From NCBI GenBank assembly GCA_965247245.1, contig CBDFGV010000003.1:3968001-4032000 (forward strand): DNA of 64,000 nt, in the 5' to 3' direction. Shown in pieces: positions 1-8,538 of the stretch. Below the pieces are notes generated by a model. The model saw only the letters and a list, made by a program, of their open reading frames with translations. It was not told where the DNA came from and ran no database searches. The translations under genes were made by a program, and so were the position numbers. Position 1 is the first letter of the stretch. Every line of letters starts with the position of its first letter. Source of the stretch: Tectiglobus sp965247245 (GTDB lineage Bacteria; Pseudomonadota; Alphaproteobacteria; Rhizobiales; Hyphomicrobiaceae).

Positions 1-189
1 CGATATCTGCCAGTCAGTTCCCGGTCACTTGATCTCCCCAGGTACTAGCGTCAACGCCTGTTATCCAGTGGGGAAGAGGGAACTTAAACACGCCCCGGCT
101 GGCAACTCCCACAATGTCCTGTGTCTGCAATGCGCGTTGTCGCCACCACGGCGTCCGTGCGTGTCATGAACGAGCTATGGAGTGCTGCC

Positions 190-624
190 ATGAAGGTCAA
201 TCGAAGAAGTTTTTTCGGCGTCGCAGCCGCTTCGCCTTTTGCTGCGCGCGAAGCAGCGACTAAGGCAATCGAAGCCGCGCAAATGGAAGTCTCAGGAATG
301 AGCTTGCATTCCGACAGCCTCTATACGGGTACGAGCTACGTTGATTTCAACGAGGACGACACACCCTCCAAGACGCTCTGGGATGTCATCAAAGAAATGG
401 GCATGCCGGAGTGGAAGAAGGATGACCTGTGGGATGATGCCAAGCGCTCACGCACAATCGATCCTGATATCGCCGCGATGCGTAGCGTTTCGATGAGCGC
501 CAAGCTCGACATGCAATGGAAGCGCAATTACGAGACTCTCATCGCGCGCGCTTACAAGCAGCAGGAAATGGAGCTTCTGAAGCACAAGTTCTTCAGGAAG
601 CACACCGACATTTCTGAATACTAG
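190..624 (+). CDS. hypothetical protein with twin-arginine-like N-terminus
   Basis: Unrecognised protein of about 144 residues. I start it at the ATG at 190 because GGAG lies 7 bases upstream; the frame is open back to a GTG at 121 with no ribosome binding site. The N-terminus reads MKVNRRSFFGVAAASPFAA, which has the twin arginine and following hydrophobic stretch of a Tat signal, but no clear cleavage site. The rest is charged and helical, with a basic C-terminus (KHKFFRKHTDISEY). Short RRSFF leaders followed by AAREAA-type helices also occur in phage structural hypotheticals, so a phage remnant is possible, but no other phage gene is nearby. Function unknown. Confidence 0.6.
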   Translation: MKVNRRSFFGVAAASPFAAREAATKAIEAAQMEVSGMSLHSDSLYTGTSYVDFNEDDTPSKTLWDVIKEMGMPEWKKDDLWDDAKRSRTIDPDIAAMRSVSMSAKLDMQWKRNYETLIARAYKQQEMELLKHKFFRKHTDISEY

Positions 625-727
625 ATCATCGCGCGTTGGTCTGTCTCTTCGGTCCGGACATATCAGCAGGTTTGAACCGGACCGATTCTTCGCTAGGTTG
701 GCGGCTCAATCATCAGGGGCCCAAGTG

Positions 728-2101
728 ATGGCGGAGATCGAGGATCGCTACGACGCAGTTGTGTGCGGCGCAGGCATTGCAGGCGTCGCGACAGCACATG
801 CTTTGACCGAATCTGGCCTTAAGCGCGTCGCACTGCTCGATCACGGGCCTCCCCTGGGTCTCACCAGCGACAAGTCAACCGAGTGCTACCGCAACTGGTG
901 GCCTGGTCCGGGCGATGCCATGGTTGCGCTGATGAGCCGAAGCATCGACCTGATGGAGCGGCATGCCGACCGCTCCAACAACTGTTTCCATCTCGGCCGG
1001 CGCGGTTACGTTTTTGCGACAGCGCGCGAAGGGATGGTCGAAACCTTCGAGACCCAGGCGCTTGAAGCACAAGAGCTGGGCGCAGGACCTTTGCGCCGGC
1101 ATTCCAACGCGAACTACTACGAACCGGCAGCACCGGAAGGGTACGCGAGCAAGCTGGATGGTGCCGACCTAATCCTCGACCGCGACCTGATCAGGCAGCA
1201 GTTCCCCTATCTCAACGCCGAAACAGTTGCCGTGCTCCACGCGCGGCGGTGCGGCTCGCTGAGTGCGCAAACGCTCGGCATGTACCTACTCGAGCAAGCG
1301 CGCGAACACGGCACGAAATTCATCGCCGCTGAGTGTACGGGAATAGAAACAACAGGTGGACGGGTCAGTGGCGTTACGATCTTGCGTGACGGCGAGACGT
1401 CCCATTTGAAAACTGATGCCGTCGTGCTGGCGACCGGCCCCTATCTGGCACAATCGTTAGCGCAACTGGGATGCTCATTGCCGGTCTCGGTTGAGAAACA
1501 TATCAAGATTAGCGTGCCTGATCCGCTCGGTGTGGTTCCCCGAGAGATCCCTCTTGTCATCTGGACTGATCCCATCAAGTTGGATTGGACGGCCGAAGAG
1601 CGCGAAGCCCTGCAAGAGGTTGATGAACTTCGCTACCTGCTGGAGGAATTCCCAGCTGGTGTGCATGGTCGCCCGGTCGGGGCCGGTGATCAGGTGTTGA
1701 TGTATTGGACCTATGACTGTGAATTGAGCGACCAGCCCGTCTTCCCTTTGACGTGGGATGACAATCTTCCCGAGATTACATTCCGCGGGATGTCCGAGCT
1801 GCTGCCGGGCCTCAAGCGCTACCTCGACAATATGCCGAGGCCCTATGTCGATGGTGGCTATTACACCAAGATGCCCGAGAACCGACCCGTGATCGGCCCG
1901 CTCCCTGTTCCAGGTGCGTATGTTAACTCGGCATTCTCCGGGTTTGGAATTATGGCGTCGTGTGCATCGGCTGAGCTGGTCGCCAAACATGTTTGCGGCA
2001 ACGAGCTGCCGCACTACGCACCAGCCTTCGCACCGGCACGCTATGATGATCCCGAGTACTGCAAGTTCATCGAAAGCTGGGATGCCTCAGGTCAGCTCTA
2101 A
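728..2101 (+). CDS. FAD-dependent oxidoreductase, D-amino acid oxidase/sarcosine oxidase-like fold
   Basis: Flavoprotein of about 457 residues. The N-terminal dinucleotide-binding motif is YDAVVCGAGIAGVATAHAL, followed by the acidic ribose-binding position in the second strand (LLDHG). The C-terminal third has the usual second FAD contact (ENRPVIGPLPVPGAYVNSAF, then SGFGIMASCASAELVAKHV). Family members oxidise amino or N-methyl groups of small amines, passing electrons to oxygen or a carrier; the substrate here cannot be read from the sequence. I prefer the ATG at 728 (AGGGG upstream) over the TTG at 698. It stands alone on the plus strand, ending 12 bases from the convergent permease gene. 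Confidence 0.85.
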   Translation: MAEIEDRYDAVVCGAGIAGVATAHALTESGLKRVALLDHGPPLGLTSDKSTECYRNWWPGPGDAMVALMSRSIDLMERHADRSNNCFHLGRRGYVFATAREGMVETFETQALEAQELGAGPLRRHSNANYYEPAAPEGYASKLDGADLILDRDLIRQQFPYLNAETVAVLHARRCGSLSAQTLGMYLLEQAREHGTKFIAAECTGIETTGGRVSGVTILRDGETSHLKTDAVVLATGPYLAQSLAQLGCSLPVSVEKHIKISVPDPLGVVPREIPLVIWTDPIKLDWTAEEREALQEVDELRYLLEEFPAGVHGRPVGAGDQVLMYWTYDCELSDQPVFPLTWDDNLPEITFRGMSELLPGLKRYLDNMPRPYVDGGYYTKMPENRPVIGPLPVPGAYVNSAFSGFGIMASCASAELVAKHVCGNELPHYAPAFAPARYDDPEYCKFIESWDASGQL

Positions 2102-2113
2102 GCCGCGCTGGCA

Positions 2114-3280
2114 CTACGTCGCAAACGCATTCAGCAGCACGGCAATGAACAGTGTCTGCGGTACCGCAAGTACAGGCAGCATCAGCGCCAGCTTCCACGA
2201 CCCGGTTGTGTCTTTGAGGCTCATGATCTCGGTGTAGTCGGTCGCAGCGCCAGCCATCAAAAACGTGAAGCCATTGCCCGGTGCGCCGGCCCGCGATACG
2301 AGATCGGCAGCAATGGGTGCCGAGCCTTCCGAGCAAACCTCGATGATTGTCGCCGCGATGACCGTGAGGAGTACGCCAAGTAGTGTCGGGCCAAACCAGT
2401 CCGCAAAGACATCTGCCGGCATCACGGCGCGAATAGCAGCCGCCAGGACAACACCAAACAACAACCAGCGCAGCACCATGCGCGAACCCTTGAGACCGTC
2501 CCAAAGCATATCGGCAGCACCCTGCCAGCTGGGCTGCACGCCACGTAGCCAGGTTCTGAGTTCCGTTTTCAAATTGAGGTTGCTGTCCGAGACTGCCAGC
2601 CGTGCCGGATTGTCCGGTAGTCGACCGCGCTCCACCAGGGTGTCAAAGATATACCCGGTGATGATGGCAATGACGCCGGAGAGCAGAATGAAAAGGAGTG
2701 CCAGCTTCCAGCCAACCAGAGCTATCAGGATCACCGTCATGCTGAGCGAGTTCCAAGGGCTGGCCAGCAGAAAGGCGGCAGTTTGACCAATGCTCGCGCC
2801 GCGCTCGTAGAGCTTCATCCCGATCATCAGGATGCCGTGATTGCACAAGTCGAAGAGCAGTCCGGCTGCTGTTGCGCGCATGATCCCGCCGAGACGGCCT
2901 GCGCCGCCCAGGGCTGTGAAGACAACTTCGCGGGGGACCCGGTCGAGCAATCCGACGAATAAGATCCCCAGCAGGATGCCCCACCACATGGTGTTCATCA
3001 TCTCGAACACACCATGGCTGAAGTGCTGTAGTGCAGAATGCGAGCCTGACGATCCGCCGAGGAGATAGCCCAGGTAGCCCGCGATAACGAAAGCGGCGCT
3101 GCCCCAAAGCATCCAATCAACGCGGCGGCGCTTCTGGACCTCCGCTGCCGGCGCACCGCAACAGTCCCGCACCTCGGCGGCCGTTGGCATTTCAGGCTTT
3201 GGCGCGTTTCGAGAGCTTCCGCCACAACATGAGTCGCGGTCAATCAGAGCCTCGCGCTGTGAATCATCTATGCTTGCCAT
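2114..3280 (-). CDS. SO_0444/ArsP-like metal efflux permease (DUF318) with N-terminal CC motifs
   Basis: Integral membrane permease of 388 residues. A soluble N-terminus of about 55 residues carries two double-cysteine motifs (SCCGG at 17-21, DCCGAP at 39-44), followed by about eight to ten hydrophobic segments. Repeated permease signatures such as LLFDLCNHGILMIG and EVCSEGSAPIAADL are typical of the SO_0444 group, which is proposed to export copper or zinc, and resemble ArsP. The cysteine pairs probably bind a soft metal before export; this is inferred. No adjacent metal-sensor gene is seen. The bufferin copper operon lies about 3 kb further along on the same strand but is not contiguous. 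Confidence 0.85.
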   Translation of the reverse strand: MASIDDSQREALIDRDSCCGGSSRNAPKPEMPTAAEVRDCCGAPAAEVQKRRRVDWMLWGSAAFVIAGYLGYLLGGSSGSHSALQHFSHGVFEMMNTMWWGILLGILFVGLLDRVPREVVFTALGGAGRLGGIMRATAAGLLFDLCNHGILMIGMKLYERGASIGQTAAFLLASPWNSLSMTVILIALVGWKLALLFILLSGVIAIITGYIFDTLVERGRLPDNPARLAVSDSNLNLKTELRTWLRGVQPSWQGAADMLWDGLKGSRMVLRWLLFGVVLAAAIRAVMPADVFADWFGPTLLGVLLTVIAATIIEVCSEGSAPIAADLVSRAGAPGNGFTFLMAGAATDYTEIMSLKDTTGSWKLALMLPVLAVPQTLFIAVLLNAFAT

Positions 3281-3313
3281 ATGCCCTATATCGGGCTTCC
3301 AGTCACTGGAAGG

Positions 3314-4120
3314 TCAAGCCTTCTTACCATCCGCGGCTTTGTGCTTTGCTTTTGCAGCGAAAAACTCTGCGATGCGGGCTTGTGGTTCACCTGTTTGATA
3401 GGCCTCGGACAAGGCATCGATACCGGCGAGAACGCCCTCCTCAACGGAAACCTTCTCCCACCGGTTCATAAGGCGTTTTTGGTTGCGAACGGACTCTGGC
3501 GCGGCTGCGCAAATGCCGTCTAGCCACTGTGCAATCGCTTGATCCAGCTTATCGAGTGGGGCAACGCGCTGCGCAAATCCCATCGCGAAGGCCTCATTGG
3601 CTGAAAATGTCTGCCCCGTCAGCAGGATCTCACGCGTTCGCCCCCATCCGATTTGTCCCGGTAGGAGTGCCGCCTCGATCACCGATGGCAACCCCATATG
3701 GACTTCTGGCATTCCAAACACGGCTGTCTCTGCCGCCGCGCGCATGTCGCAGCTGGCTGCAACCTCTAATCCCGCTCCAAGGCAGAAGCCGTTGACCCTG
3801 GCGATAACGGGGAGTGGAAACTCACGGATAGCGAGGCAGGCCTGATGCAGCCGCGTGATGTAGAGCCGGCCGCTATCCGCGCAAAGGCTGCCAAGCTCAT
3901 TGAGGTCGGCGCCCCCGATGAACGATTTGTCACCGGCCCCGGTCAGAATGACAGCGCGCAGCTTCTCGTGCTGCGATAGCTCATCAAAAGCCTGCTTGAG
4001 GCGAACAACCTGGTCTGTCGAAAGACAGTTCAGCCGTGCGCTGTTGTCGACCTCGATCGTTGCGATGATATGGCCGTCGCCATGCTCTCCAAGGTGTGTC
4101 CGCACAGTCGGTGTCGTCAT
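3314..4120 (-). CDS. enoyl-CoA hydratase/isomerase family protein
   Basis: Crotonase-fold protein of 268 residues acting on acyl-CoA thioesters. Family landmarks are the first oxyanion-hole loop (GAGDKSFIGGADLNEL) and the second (FCLGAGLEVAASCD), with a glutamate in MPEVHMGLPSVIEA in the region that carries one of the catalytic acids. Start set at the ATG at 4120 (MTTPTVRTH), because the reading frame upstream to 4405 looks like antisense noise and the crotonase domain begins about ten residues later. Context gives no pathway; acyl-CoA hydration in fatty or amino acid degradation is the family role, and the exact substrate is unknown. Confidence 0.85.
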   Translation of the reverse strand: MTTPTVRTHLGEHGDGHIIATIEVDNSARLNCLSTDQVVRLKQAFDELSQHEKLRAVILTGAGDKSFIGGADLNELGSLCADSGRLYITRLHQACLAIREFPLPVIARVNGFCLGAGLEVAASCDMRAAAETAVFGMPEVHMGLPSVIEAALLPGQIGWGRTREILLTGQTFSANEAFAMGFAQRVAPLDKLDQAIAQWLDGICAAAPESVRNQKRLMNRWEKVSVEEGVLAGIDALSEAYQTGEPQARIAEFFAAKAKHKAADGKKA

Positions 4121-4301
4121 ATCATGCCTTTGTTTTTCAACAGCTACGGCCTCAGTGTTGAGAGGATGCGCCACTCTGTGGGGCCGCCATAGACTATTCT
4201 GCCAATTTCGAGTTGCAAGCCTAGCTATTCGTGGGCGAATAAGCTTGCATGCAGCGAACAACTGATTCGCATAACGAACAGCGCGAGGAAGTAGGGAAGT
4301 T

Positions 4302-4931
4302 ATGCCACTGGAAAACCGCGTCACTCCAGACGGCCAGATTGTCGCGACAGCGGCACGCGGCACGTTGATGGGTAACCGCGGCGGCATGCTCCATCGTGTC
4401 GACAAGACACTGGGCCCTAAGCGTTGGGTTTCAAAGCAGTGGATTGCGTGTCGGTTGTCCTACAAGGGGCGCTGGCGTGAAGTTATGGCGCCGAACAGCT
4501 ACACCGAGCTTTTCTTCCTCGACGAAGCGACATCCTTTGCTGCCGGTCATCGACCTTGTTACGAGTGCCGCAGACGAGAGGCTGTCTTCTTCTCAGAACT
4601 ATGGGGAGAATTTCTGGGCGGTGGTCCGCGGGCAAAGGCCGGGGACATCGATGCAACCCTGCATGCTGAGCGGCTCAATGCTGAGGGGCGCAAGGCAACC
4701 TTTAAGACGACCGTCGGGGAACTGCCGACCGGGGCCATGGTGCGATGGCGCGATGGTGCCTATCTCATCCTGGCTGGGCGCCTACTAAGGTGGGCTCCGG
4801 AAGGCTATACCGCCGTCATTGATGCCGAGAAGGACATGACGGTGGATGTGCTTACTCCAAGGAGTACGTTGGAGATCTTTCGTGCTGGCTATGATGCAGA
4901 TCTGCATGAATCTGCGCTTAAGTTTATGTAA
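4302..4931 (+). CDS. conserved hypothetical protein with HRPCYECRR motif
   Basis: Soluble protein of 209 residues that I do not recognise. It begins MPLENRVTPDGQ after a good purine-rich site (GTAGGGAAG). The most striking part is AAGHRPCYECRRREAVFF near residue 85, a short Cys-x-x-Cys flanked by arginines that could bind zinc or contact nucleic acid. Two earlier basic stretches (RGTLMGNRGGMLH and KRWVSKQWIACRL) also suggest binding of an anionic partner. The C-terminal half contains small beta-rich motifs (GAMVRWRDGAYLILAGRLL). It is 121 bases upstream of the bactofilin gene in the same direction, but there is no overlap to prove co-transcription. Confidence 0.7.
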   Translation: MPLENRVTPDGQIVATAARGTLMGNRGGMLHRVDKTLGPKRWVSKQWIACRLSYKGRWREVMAPNSYTELFFLDEATSFAAGHRPCYECRRREAVFFSELWGEFLGGGPRAKAGDIDATLHAERLNAEGRKATFKTTVGELPTGAMVRWRDGAYLILAGRLLRWAPEGYTAVIDAEKDMTVDVLTPRSTLEIFRAGYDADLHESALKFM

Positions 4932-5052
4932 ATCAATTGCATAGCCACTTGCGTTAACCTTTTGTTAACTATTGAGAGTCATCGCTCATATACAAGGCGC
5001 GACTGTTAGTGATCGGCCATCAAAAAACCGGTAACCAGGAAGGCGACTTAAC

Positions 5053-5634
5053 ATGTTCAATAAGAAAAATGACGCAATGTCATATTTCTCGAACGAGGAA
5101 GAAACCAAAGAAGCTTCCTCAACCGAATTCAAAAAGCCCGAAACGACAATTCAGACGCCTAAAACTGAAGTATCCGCAGCTTCCACCTCAAATTCGATTA
5201 TCGATGAGTGGCTAACGATGCGCGGCGATCTTGAAAGCGAGGGTGATATCCTCGTTAAAGGAAAAATCCACGGCAATATTCGCTGCAAGCTTTTGATCAT
5301 TGACACAAACGCAATGGTAGAAGGCGGAATGATTGCTGAAGAGGTCGTCGTTCGCGGCTCGATATCCGGCGAAGTTCGCGCAAATCGCGTCCGCTTGGAT
5401 GAAAGCGCTATCGTCGATAGCGAGATCTTCCACCGCTCGTTCTCGGTTGCAGAAGGCGCGCAAATCAAGGGCGCATTGCACTACCAAGATAATCCGATGA
5501 CGGAAGCAAATATCGCCGAAGCCGGCACCGATGCCGGGACGAAGGCGGCCAAGAAATCAAATGGCGCAATTCCGTCAGAAGCAACTTCGTCATCAGAGTC
5601 TGCTTCTGCCAATGGCGCTGCAACAGCTCACTAA
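5053..5634 (+). CDS. bactofilin (polymer-forming cytoskeletal protein)
   Basis: Bactofilin of 193 residues. After a polar, disordered N-terminus of about 50 residues comes the beta-helix core (LESEGDILVKGKIHGNIRC, VEGGMIAEEVVVRGSISGEV, SEIFHRSFSVAEGAQIKG) with the repeating hydrophobic-glycine pattern of DUF583, then a disordered tail rich in alanine, serine and threonine. Bactofilins polymerise without nucleotide into filaments that position cell-wall enzymes or polar structures. The start has AGGAAGG about 10 bases upstream. A hairpin terminator follows at 5677, so transcription probably ends there. Confidence 0.9.
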   Translation: MFNKKNDAMSYFSNEEETKEASSTEFKKPETTIQTPKTEVSAASTSNSIIDEWLTMRGDLESEGDILVKGKIHGNIRCKLLIIDTNAMVEGGMIAEEVVVRGSISGEVRANRVRLDESAIVDSEIFHRSFSVAEGAQIKGALHYQDNPMTEANIAEAGTDAGTKAAKKSNGAIPSEATSSSESASANGAATAH

Positions 5635-5676
5635 TGACAAGCTGATAAATCCAACACAAATAGCCCAAGAAGAATT

Positions 5677-5715
5677 AAAGGAGCGGTCAGTTAACTGGCC
5701 GCTCCTTTGCTTTTT
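5677..5715. terminator. bidirectional rho-independent terminator between bactofilin and doxX
   Basis: Arms AAGGAGCGG (5678-5686) and CCGCTCCTT (5699-5707) are perfectly complementary, and the central CAGTTAACTG extends the pairing. The plus strand continues with TTTGCTTTTT. On the minus strand the hairpin follows within a few bases of the doxX stop and is followed by TTTAATTCTT. It therefore serves both convergent transcripts. Confidence 0.75.
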
Positions 5716-6283
5716 AGATCTCTTCTTTTTTGAAGAAATTTCCGAAAATGGCATCGAGTGATAATAACCCGGGGCCTTTGAGAATGAGATAGATCAGTGG
5801 AATGCACCAAAGCAGTCTTTGATCGCTGATAACCGAGTCCTGTACGCGATCAAAAAGAACACCTATGGTTTTTGCATCGGCACCATGGAAATTGATATCC
5901 ACGTAGGTCATGACCGCTATAAAGCCAATCATTGCTGCGCTGGCTGCACGCGTGAACAAACCAACCAATATCAAGACCGGGAGAATAAATTCAGCGTAAG
6001 TTCCGCCGTAGACGATGAGTGCATAAGGGAAGAACGGGATCTTATCTGCGTTATAACCATATTGCTCGGCAACCGGCGGCAGCATTTGTGCATAGGCATT
6101 GACCGTCGGAACGAGATTGGCCGGGAAGCCTGATCCAACCTTGGTTGCAGCAGAGTTCAGGAAGAACATCATGAGCGCGCTGGAAAACGCCAGGCGCGCA
6201 AAAAGGCCCATGAACCATCCGTCAGTAAGCCGCTCGATGCCCCCGAAAATTCCGGTGTACAAGCCTTTGAGTGCAGTGATCAT
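5714..6283 (-). CDS. DoxX family membrane protein, BufD-like
   Basis: Membrane protein of 189 residues with about four hydrophobic segments (for example LVVYGGTYAEFILPVLILVG-like and AAMIGFIAVMTYVDI regions) typical of DoxX. The start ATG is preceded by GGGAGGA. It is the last gene of the minus-strand set DUF2282-DUF692-DUF2063-DoxX, 56 bases after the DUF2063 gene. DoxX proteins are frequent fourth members of bufferin operons (called BufD). Their exact role is unsettled: redox support of the modified peptide or membrane-associated electron transfer has been proposed. The assignment rests mostly on gene order. Confidence 0.85.
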   Translation of the reverse strand: MITALKGLYTGIFGGIERLTDGWFMGLFARLAFSSALMMFFLNSAATKVGSGFPANLVPTVNAYAQMLPPVAEQYGYNADKIPFFPYALIVYGGTYAEFILPVLILVGLFTRAASAAMIGFIAVMTYVDINFHGADAKTIGVLFDRVQDSVISDQRLLWCIPLIYLILKGPGLLSLDAIFGNFFKKEEI

Positions 6284-6339
6284 TTAGGGTCCTCCCGATC
6301 CCGTTTCGCCAACGCTGGCCATCTCAATTCCGCGATCCC

Positions 6340-7125
6340 TCATGGCTGATCACCGACCGGTGGCTCAACCGCGCAAACCGCTCCACATGTAAAGAGGAGC
6401 TGAAGCATCGCTCCCATATCATTGGACTGTGCATCCGCAAGTAACTCAGCCGCCTCGCCCATTGATTGGCCGTTGGCGAGTGCAGTGTAGAAAACAGCTG
6501 CTTGATCCGGAATTAGTCGAACGTCGACATCCAGGCCAGGGCGCACGATCAACCCGGATTGAGGTTCTGGCGTTAGATCCTGCATCGCTGCTGCCGGATC
6601 ATCCGAGGCCTGATGCACATGCCAAATGCTCAGCGCCGGCCAGTCGGAGCGAATAATCCGCAGTGATGGATGGAGGTGGATGATGGTCGCTTCAAGTGCC
6701 TCAGGCGCAATCGATTGCAGCGCCTCAATGCCGATCGGATCAGCGTCGGCCGCATTGTAGGCATCATTCCAGTCTCTCTCGATCCGAGCCACGTCTGCCA
6801 GGAATGGCAATCCCTGCGCCGGTTCGAAGTCCGCAATGAAATCCGGAAAGCCTGCACCGTAGCCGAGCATGACCGGCGATGTCGGGGCATGACCATCAAC
6901 GAAAACCCGTGCCATGCCGGCAAAGAACTCTTCTCCAACCAGTTGCTGGGTAACAGGATAGCTGGCGGCCAGATTATCAGCCAGGCTGACCACTACATTG
7001 TTGCGGTAGACATTGAAGCGCTTGGTCTGCAGCGAGCCGCTCACGGCGCCAAGGCCGTCCGGCAGTGCGCGATCTGGATCCCTTAAGCTACCGATGAACT
7101 GAGATTGAAGATCATGCCACTGCAT
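6340..7125 (-). CDS. bufC: DUF2063 partner protein of bufferin biosynthesis (BufC-like)
   Basis: Protein of 261 residues with an N-terminal DUF2063 domain: MQWHDLQSQFIGSLRD, then FNVYRNNVVVSLADNLAASYPVTQQLVGEEFF, the conserved YRNN and YP pattern of this family. In MNIO-type RiPP systems the C protein binds the precursor and presents it to the DUF692 enzyme. Its start lies inside the end of the upstream bufB gene (14-base overlap, 7112-7125), strong evidence for translational coupling and a shared complex. The role in this organism is inferred from family and context. Confidence 0.88.
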   Translation of the reverse strand: MQWHDLQSQFIGSLRDPDRALPDGLGAVSGSLQTKRFNVYRNNVVVSLADNLAASYPVTQQLVGEEFFAGMARVFVDGHAPTSPVMLGYGAGFPDFIADFEPAQGLPFLADVARIERDWNDAYNAADADPIGIEALQSIAPEALEATIIHLHPSLRIIRSDWPALSIWHVHQASDDPAAAMQDLTPEPQSGLIVRPGLDVDVRLIPDQAAVFYTALANGQSMGEAAELLADAQSNDMGAMLQLLFTCGAVCAVEPPVGDQP

Positions 7126-8002
7126 GTGTGGCTTCTTTCACGTCGTGCCGTGCGCATTTCAGATAGGATTCCGCCTTCTCGGCTTCGGCAAACAGGACTG
7201 ACCACTCCGGAACGTCATTGTCCCACTCAACAAGTGTCGGTCGCGGACCTGCGCGTTCCAATGTCCGTTCCAAAAGGTCCCAAACCGGATCGATGACCTG
7301 CCGGTCGTGGGCATCGATCAACAGTTGGTTGCCTCGATCGTCCTGATCTTCAGCATGTCCAGCGAGATGTATCTCGCCGACGTGTTCAACGGGAAACCAG
7401 TTGATGTACTCGACAGCGTCGCGCTCATGATTGGTACAGGAAACAAAGACGTTGTTGACGTCGAGCAGCAGGCCGCATCCGGTCCGTGTCGCGATCTCCG
7501 TCAGGAAGTCAATTTCGTCGTAGCTGCTTTCTTGGAACACAACGTAAGTTGCTGGGTTTTCCAAAAGCATCCGCCGGCCAATGTGATCCTGCAGTTCATC
7601 GACGTGATCGCAGACGATGGAAAGCGTCTCTGGCGTGTAGGGCAGTGGCAGCAGGTCGTTATAGAAGGCGCTCTCGTGCGTTGACCAGGCGAGATGTTCA
7701 GAGAAGCTCTCAGGCTGGTAACGGTCGACCAGCAGCTTGAGGCGATCAAGATGCTCCCGGTTAAGCGCATCACTACCGCCAATCGATAGTCCGACGCCGT
7801 GCAGGGAGATCGGGTAGTGCTCACGAATACGCGTGAGATAGTGGTGTGGTGGTCCACCCAGGCCCATGTAGTTTTCAGGGTGGACTTCGAACCAGCCGAT
7901 ATCCGGACGCGAACCCAGGACATCGGCATAGTGCTCGGCCTTTAGCCCGACACCGGCGCGGTTAGGAAGTGCCGCGATATTTTGTGCTTGGTGTGCGGGC
8001 AT
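7112..8002 (-). CDS. bufB: DUF692 multinuclear non-heme iron oxygenase (MNIO), BufB-like
   Basis: TIM-barrel enzyme of 296 residues. Motifs fit the DUF692 family: EVHPENYMG, PISLHGVGLSIGG, SFSEHLAWS, LLENPATY, LLLDVNNVFVSC, EIHLAGHAED, DAHDRQV and LVEWDNDVPEW supply the histidine, glutamate, aspartate and asparagine ligands for two or three irons. In characterised bufferin systems this enzyme converts cysteines of the secreted precursor to thiooxazoles that bind copper. It lies 42 bases downstream of the DUF2282 precursor gene and overlaps bufC. All expected ligand motifs appear intact, so I infer an active enzyme. Confidence 0.92.
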   Translation of the reverse strand: MPAHQAQNIAALPNRAGVGLKAEHYADVLGSRPDIGWFEVHPENYMGLGGPPHHYLTRIREHYPISLHGVGLSIGGSDALNREHLDRLKLLVDRYQPESFSEHLAWSTHESAFYNDLLPLPYTPETLSIVCDHVDELQDHIGRRMLLENPATYVVFQESSYDEIDFLTEIATRTGCGLLLDVNNVFVSCTNHERDAVEYINWFPVEHVGEIHLAGHAEDQDDRGNQLLIDAHDRQVIDPVWDLLERTLERAGPRPTLVEWDNDVPEWSVLFAEAEKAESYLKCARHDVKEATHAVA

Positions 8003-8044
8003 TTCGGCCTCTTGTGCGACAAACGCCGTAGCGTTTTATCGGTC

Positions 8045-8350
8045 TTACTTAGGAATGTCGCGCTTCAGAGAGGCAAGGCTGCCCTTGCGGCCGTCTGGAA
8101 GAACCTTGTCCCAAGCCAGGCCTTCGCAGCTGCCCTTAGGAACGAGCGTCCAGGCGTTGCCCTGGAAGTCGATCTTGGATGTGCCTGCACAAGTTGTGCC
8201 TGGACCGGCTGCGCAGTCATTCTTGCCTGCTAGCGAAATACCATAGCACTTCTCCATGTCAGCAGCACTGGCAGTGGTGGACTGTAGGCCCGTTGCAGCC
8301 ATTGCAACTGCGCCAGCAACGAATGCGGCAGTCGAAATCTTCTTGCTCAT
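8045..8350 (-). CDS. bufA: DUF2282 bufferin precursor peptide (BufA1-like)
   Basis: Precursor of 101 residues. An N-terminal signal peptide (MSKKISTAAFVAGAVAMAAT, cleavage likely after TTASA at residue 29) is followed by a core with four cysteines at 35, 46, 54 and 75 in the DUF2282 pattern EKCYGI, KNDCAAG, TTCAGTS and PKGSCEGL. By family knowledge the cysteines are the targets of the MNIO enzyme, and the product buffers copper in the periplasm. A strong ribosome binding site (AAGGAG, 9 bases from the ATG) suits an abundant peptide. A basic tail of about 20 residues follows the last cysteine. Confidence 0.92.
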   Translation of the reverse strand: MSKKISTAAFVAGAVAMAATGLQSTTASAADMEKCYGISLAGKNDCAAGPGTTCAGTSKIDFQGNAWTLVPKGSCEGLAWDKVLPDGRKGSLASLKRDIPK

Positions 8351-8494
8351 TAGTTCGGCTCCTTCACTTAAACCTTGCAGACGCAGCTGGCCTGCTGAAC
8401 CCAGAAATTGCGGATCGAACTGTGCGACACAATGAACAAATAATCACGTTATCTTGAGGCCGCGTCACTGCTTCGGCTCAAGTCAGCGCAAAGG

Positions 8495-8527
8495 CGGCAA
8501 AGCCGCCCAAACCAAGCGGTTTTGCCG
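8495..8527 (-). terminator. hairpin downstream of leuC
   Basis: Arms 8495-8506 and 8516-8527 pair over 12 positions with one imperfect position and a 9-base loop. The hairpin begins about 12 bases after the leuC stop and separates leuC from the bufferin operon. The following T content is poor (CCTTTGCGCT), so it may stop polymerase weakly or protect the 3' end. Confidence 0.4.
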
Positions 8528-8538
8528 TTGAAATTACC

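Noticed and set aside
1475..2014. 180-residue minus-strand frame inside the FAD oxidoreductase
   Set aside because: It is antisense to a clear flavoprotein, with no domain or start signal of its own.
3314..4405. Longer form of the enoyl-CoA hydratase starting at 4405
   Set aside because: The extra 95 residues are arginine-rich and unlike any crotonase N-terminus, and they cross the upstream region of the divergent 4302 gene.
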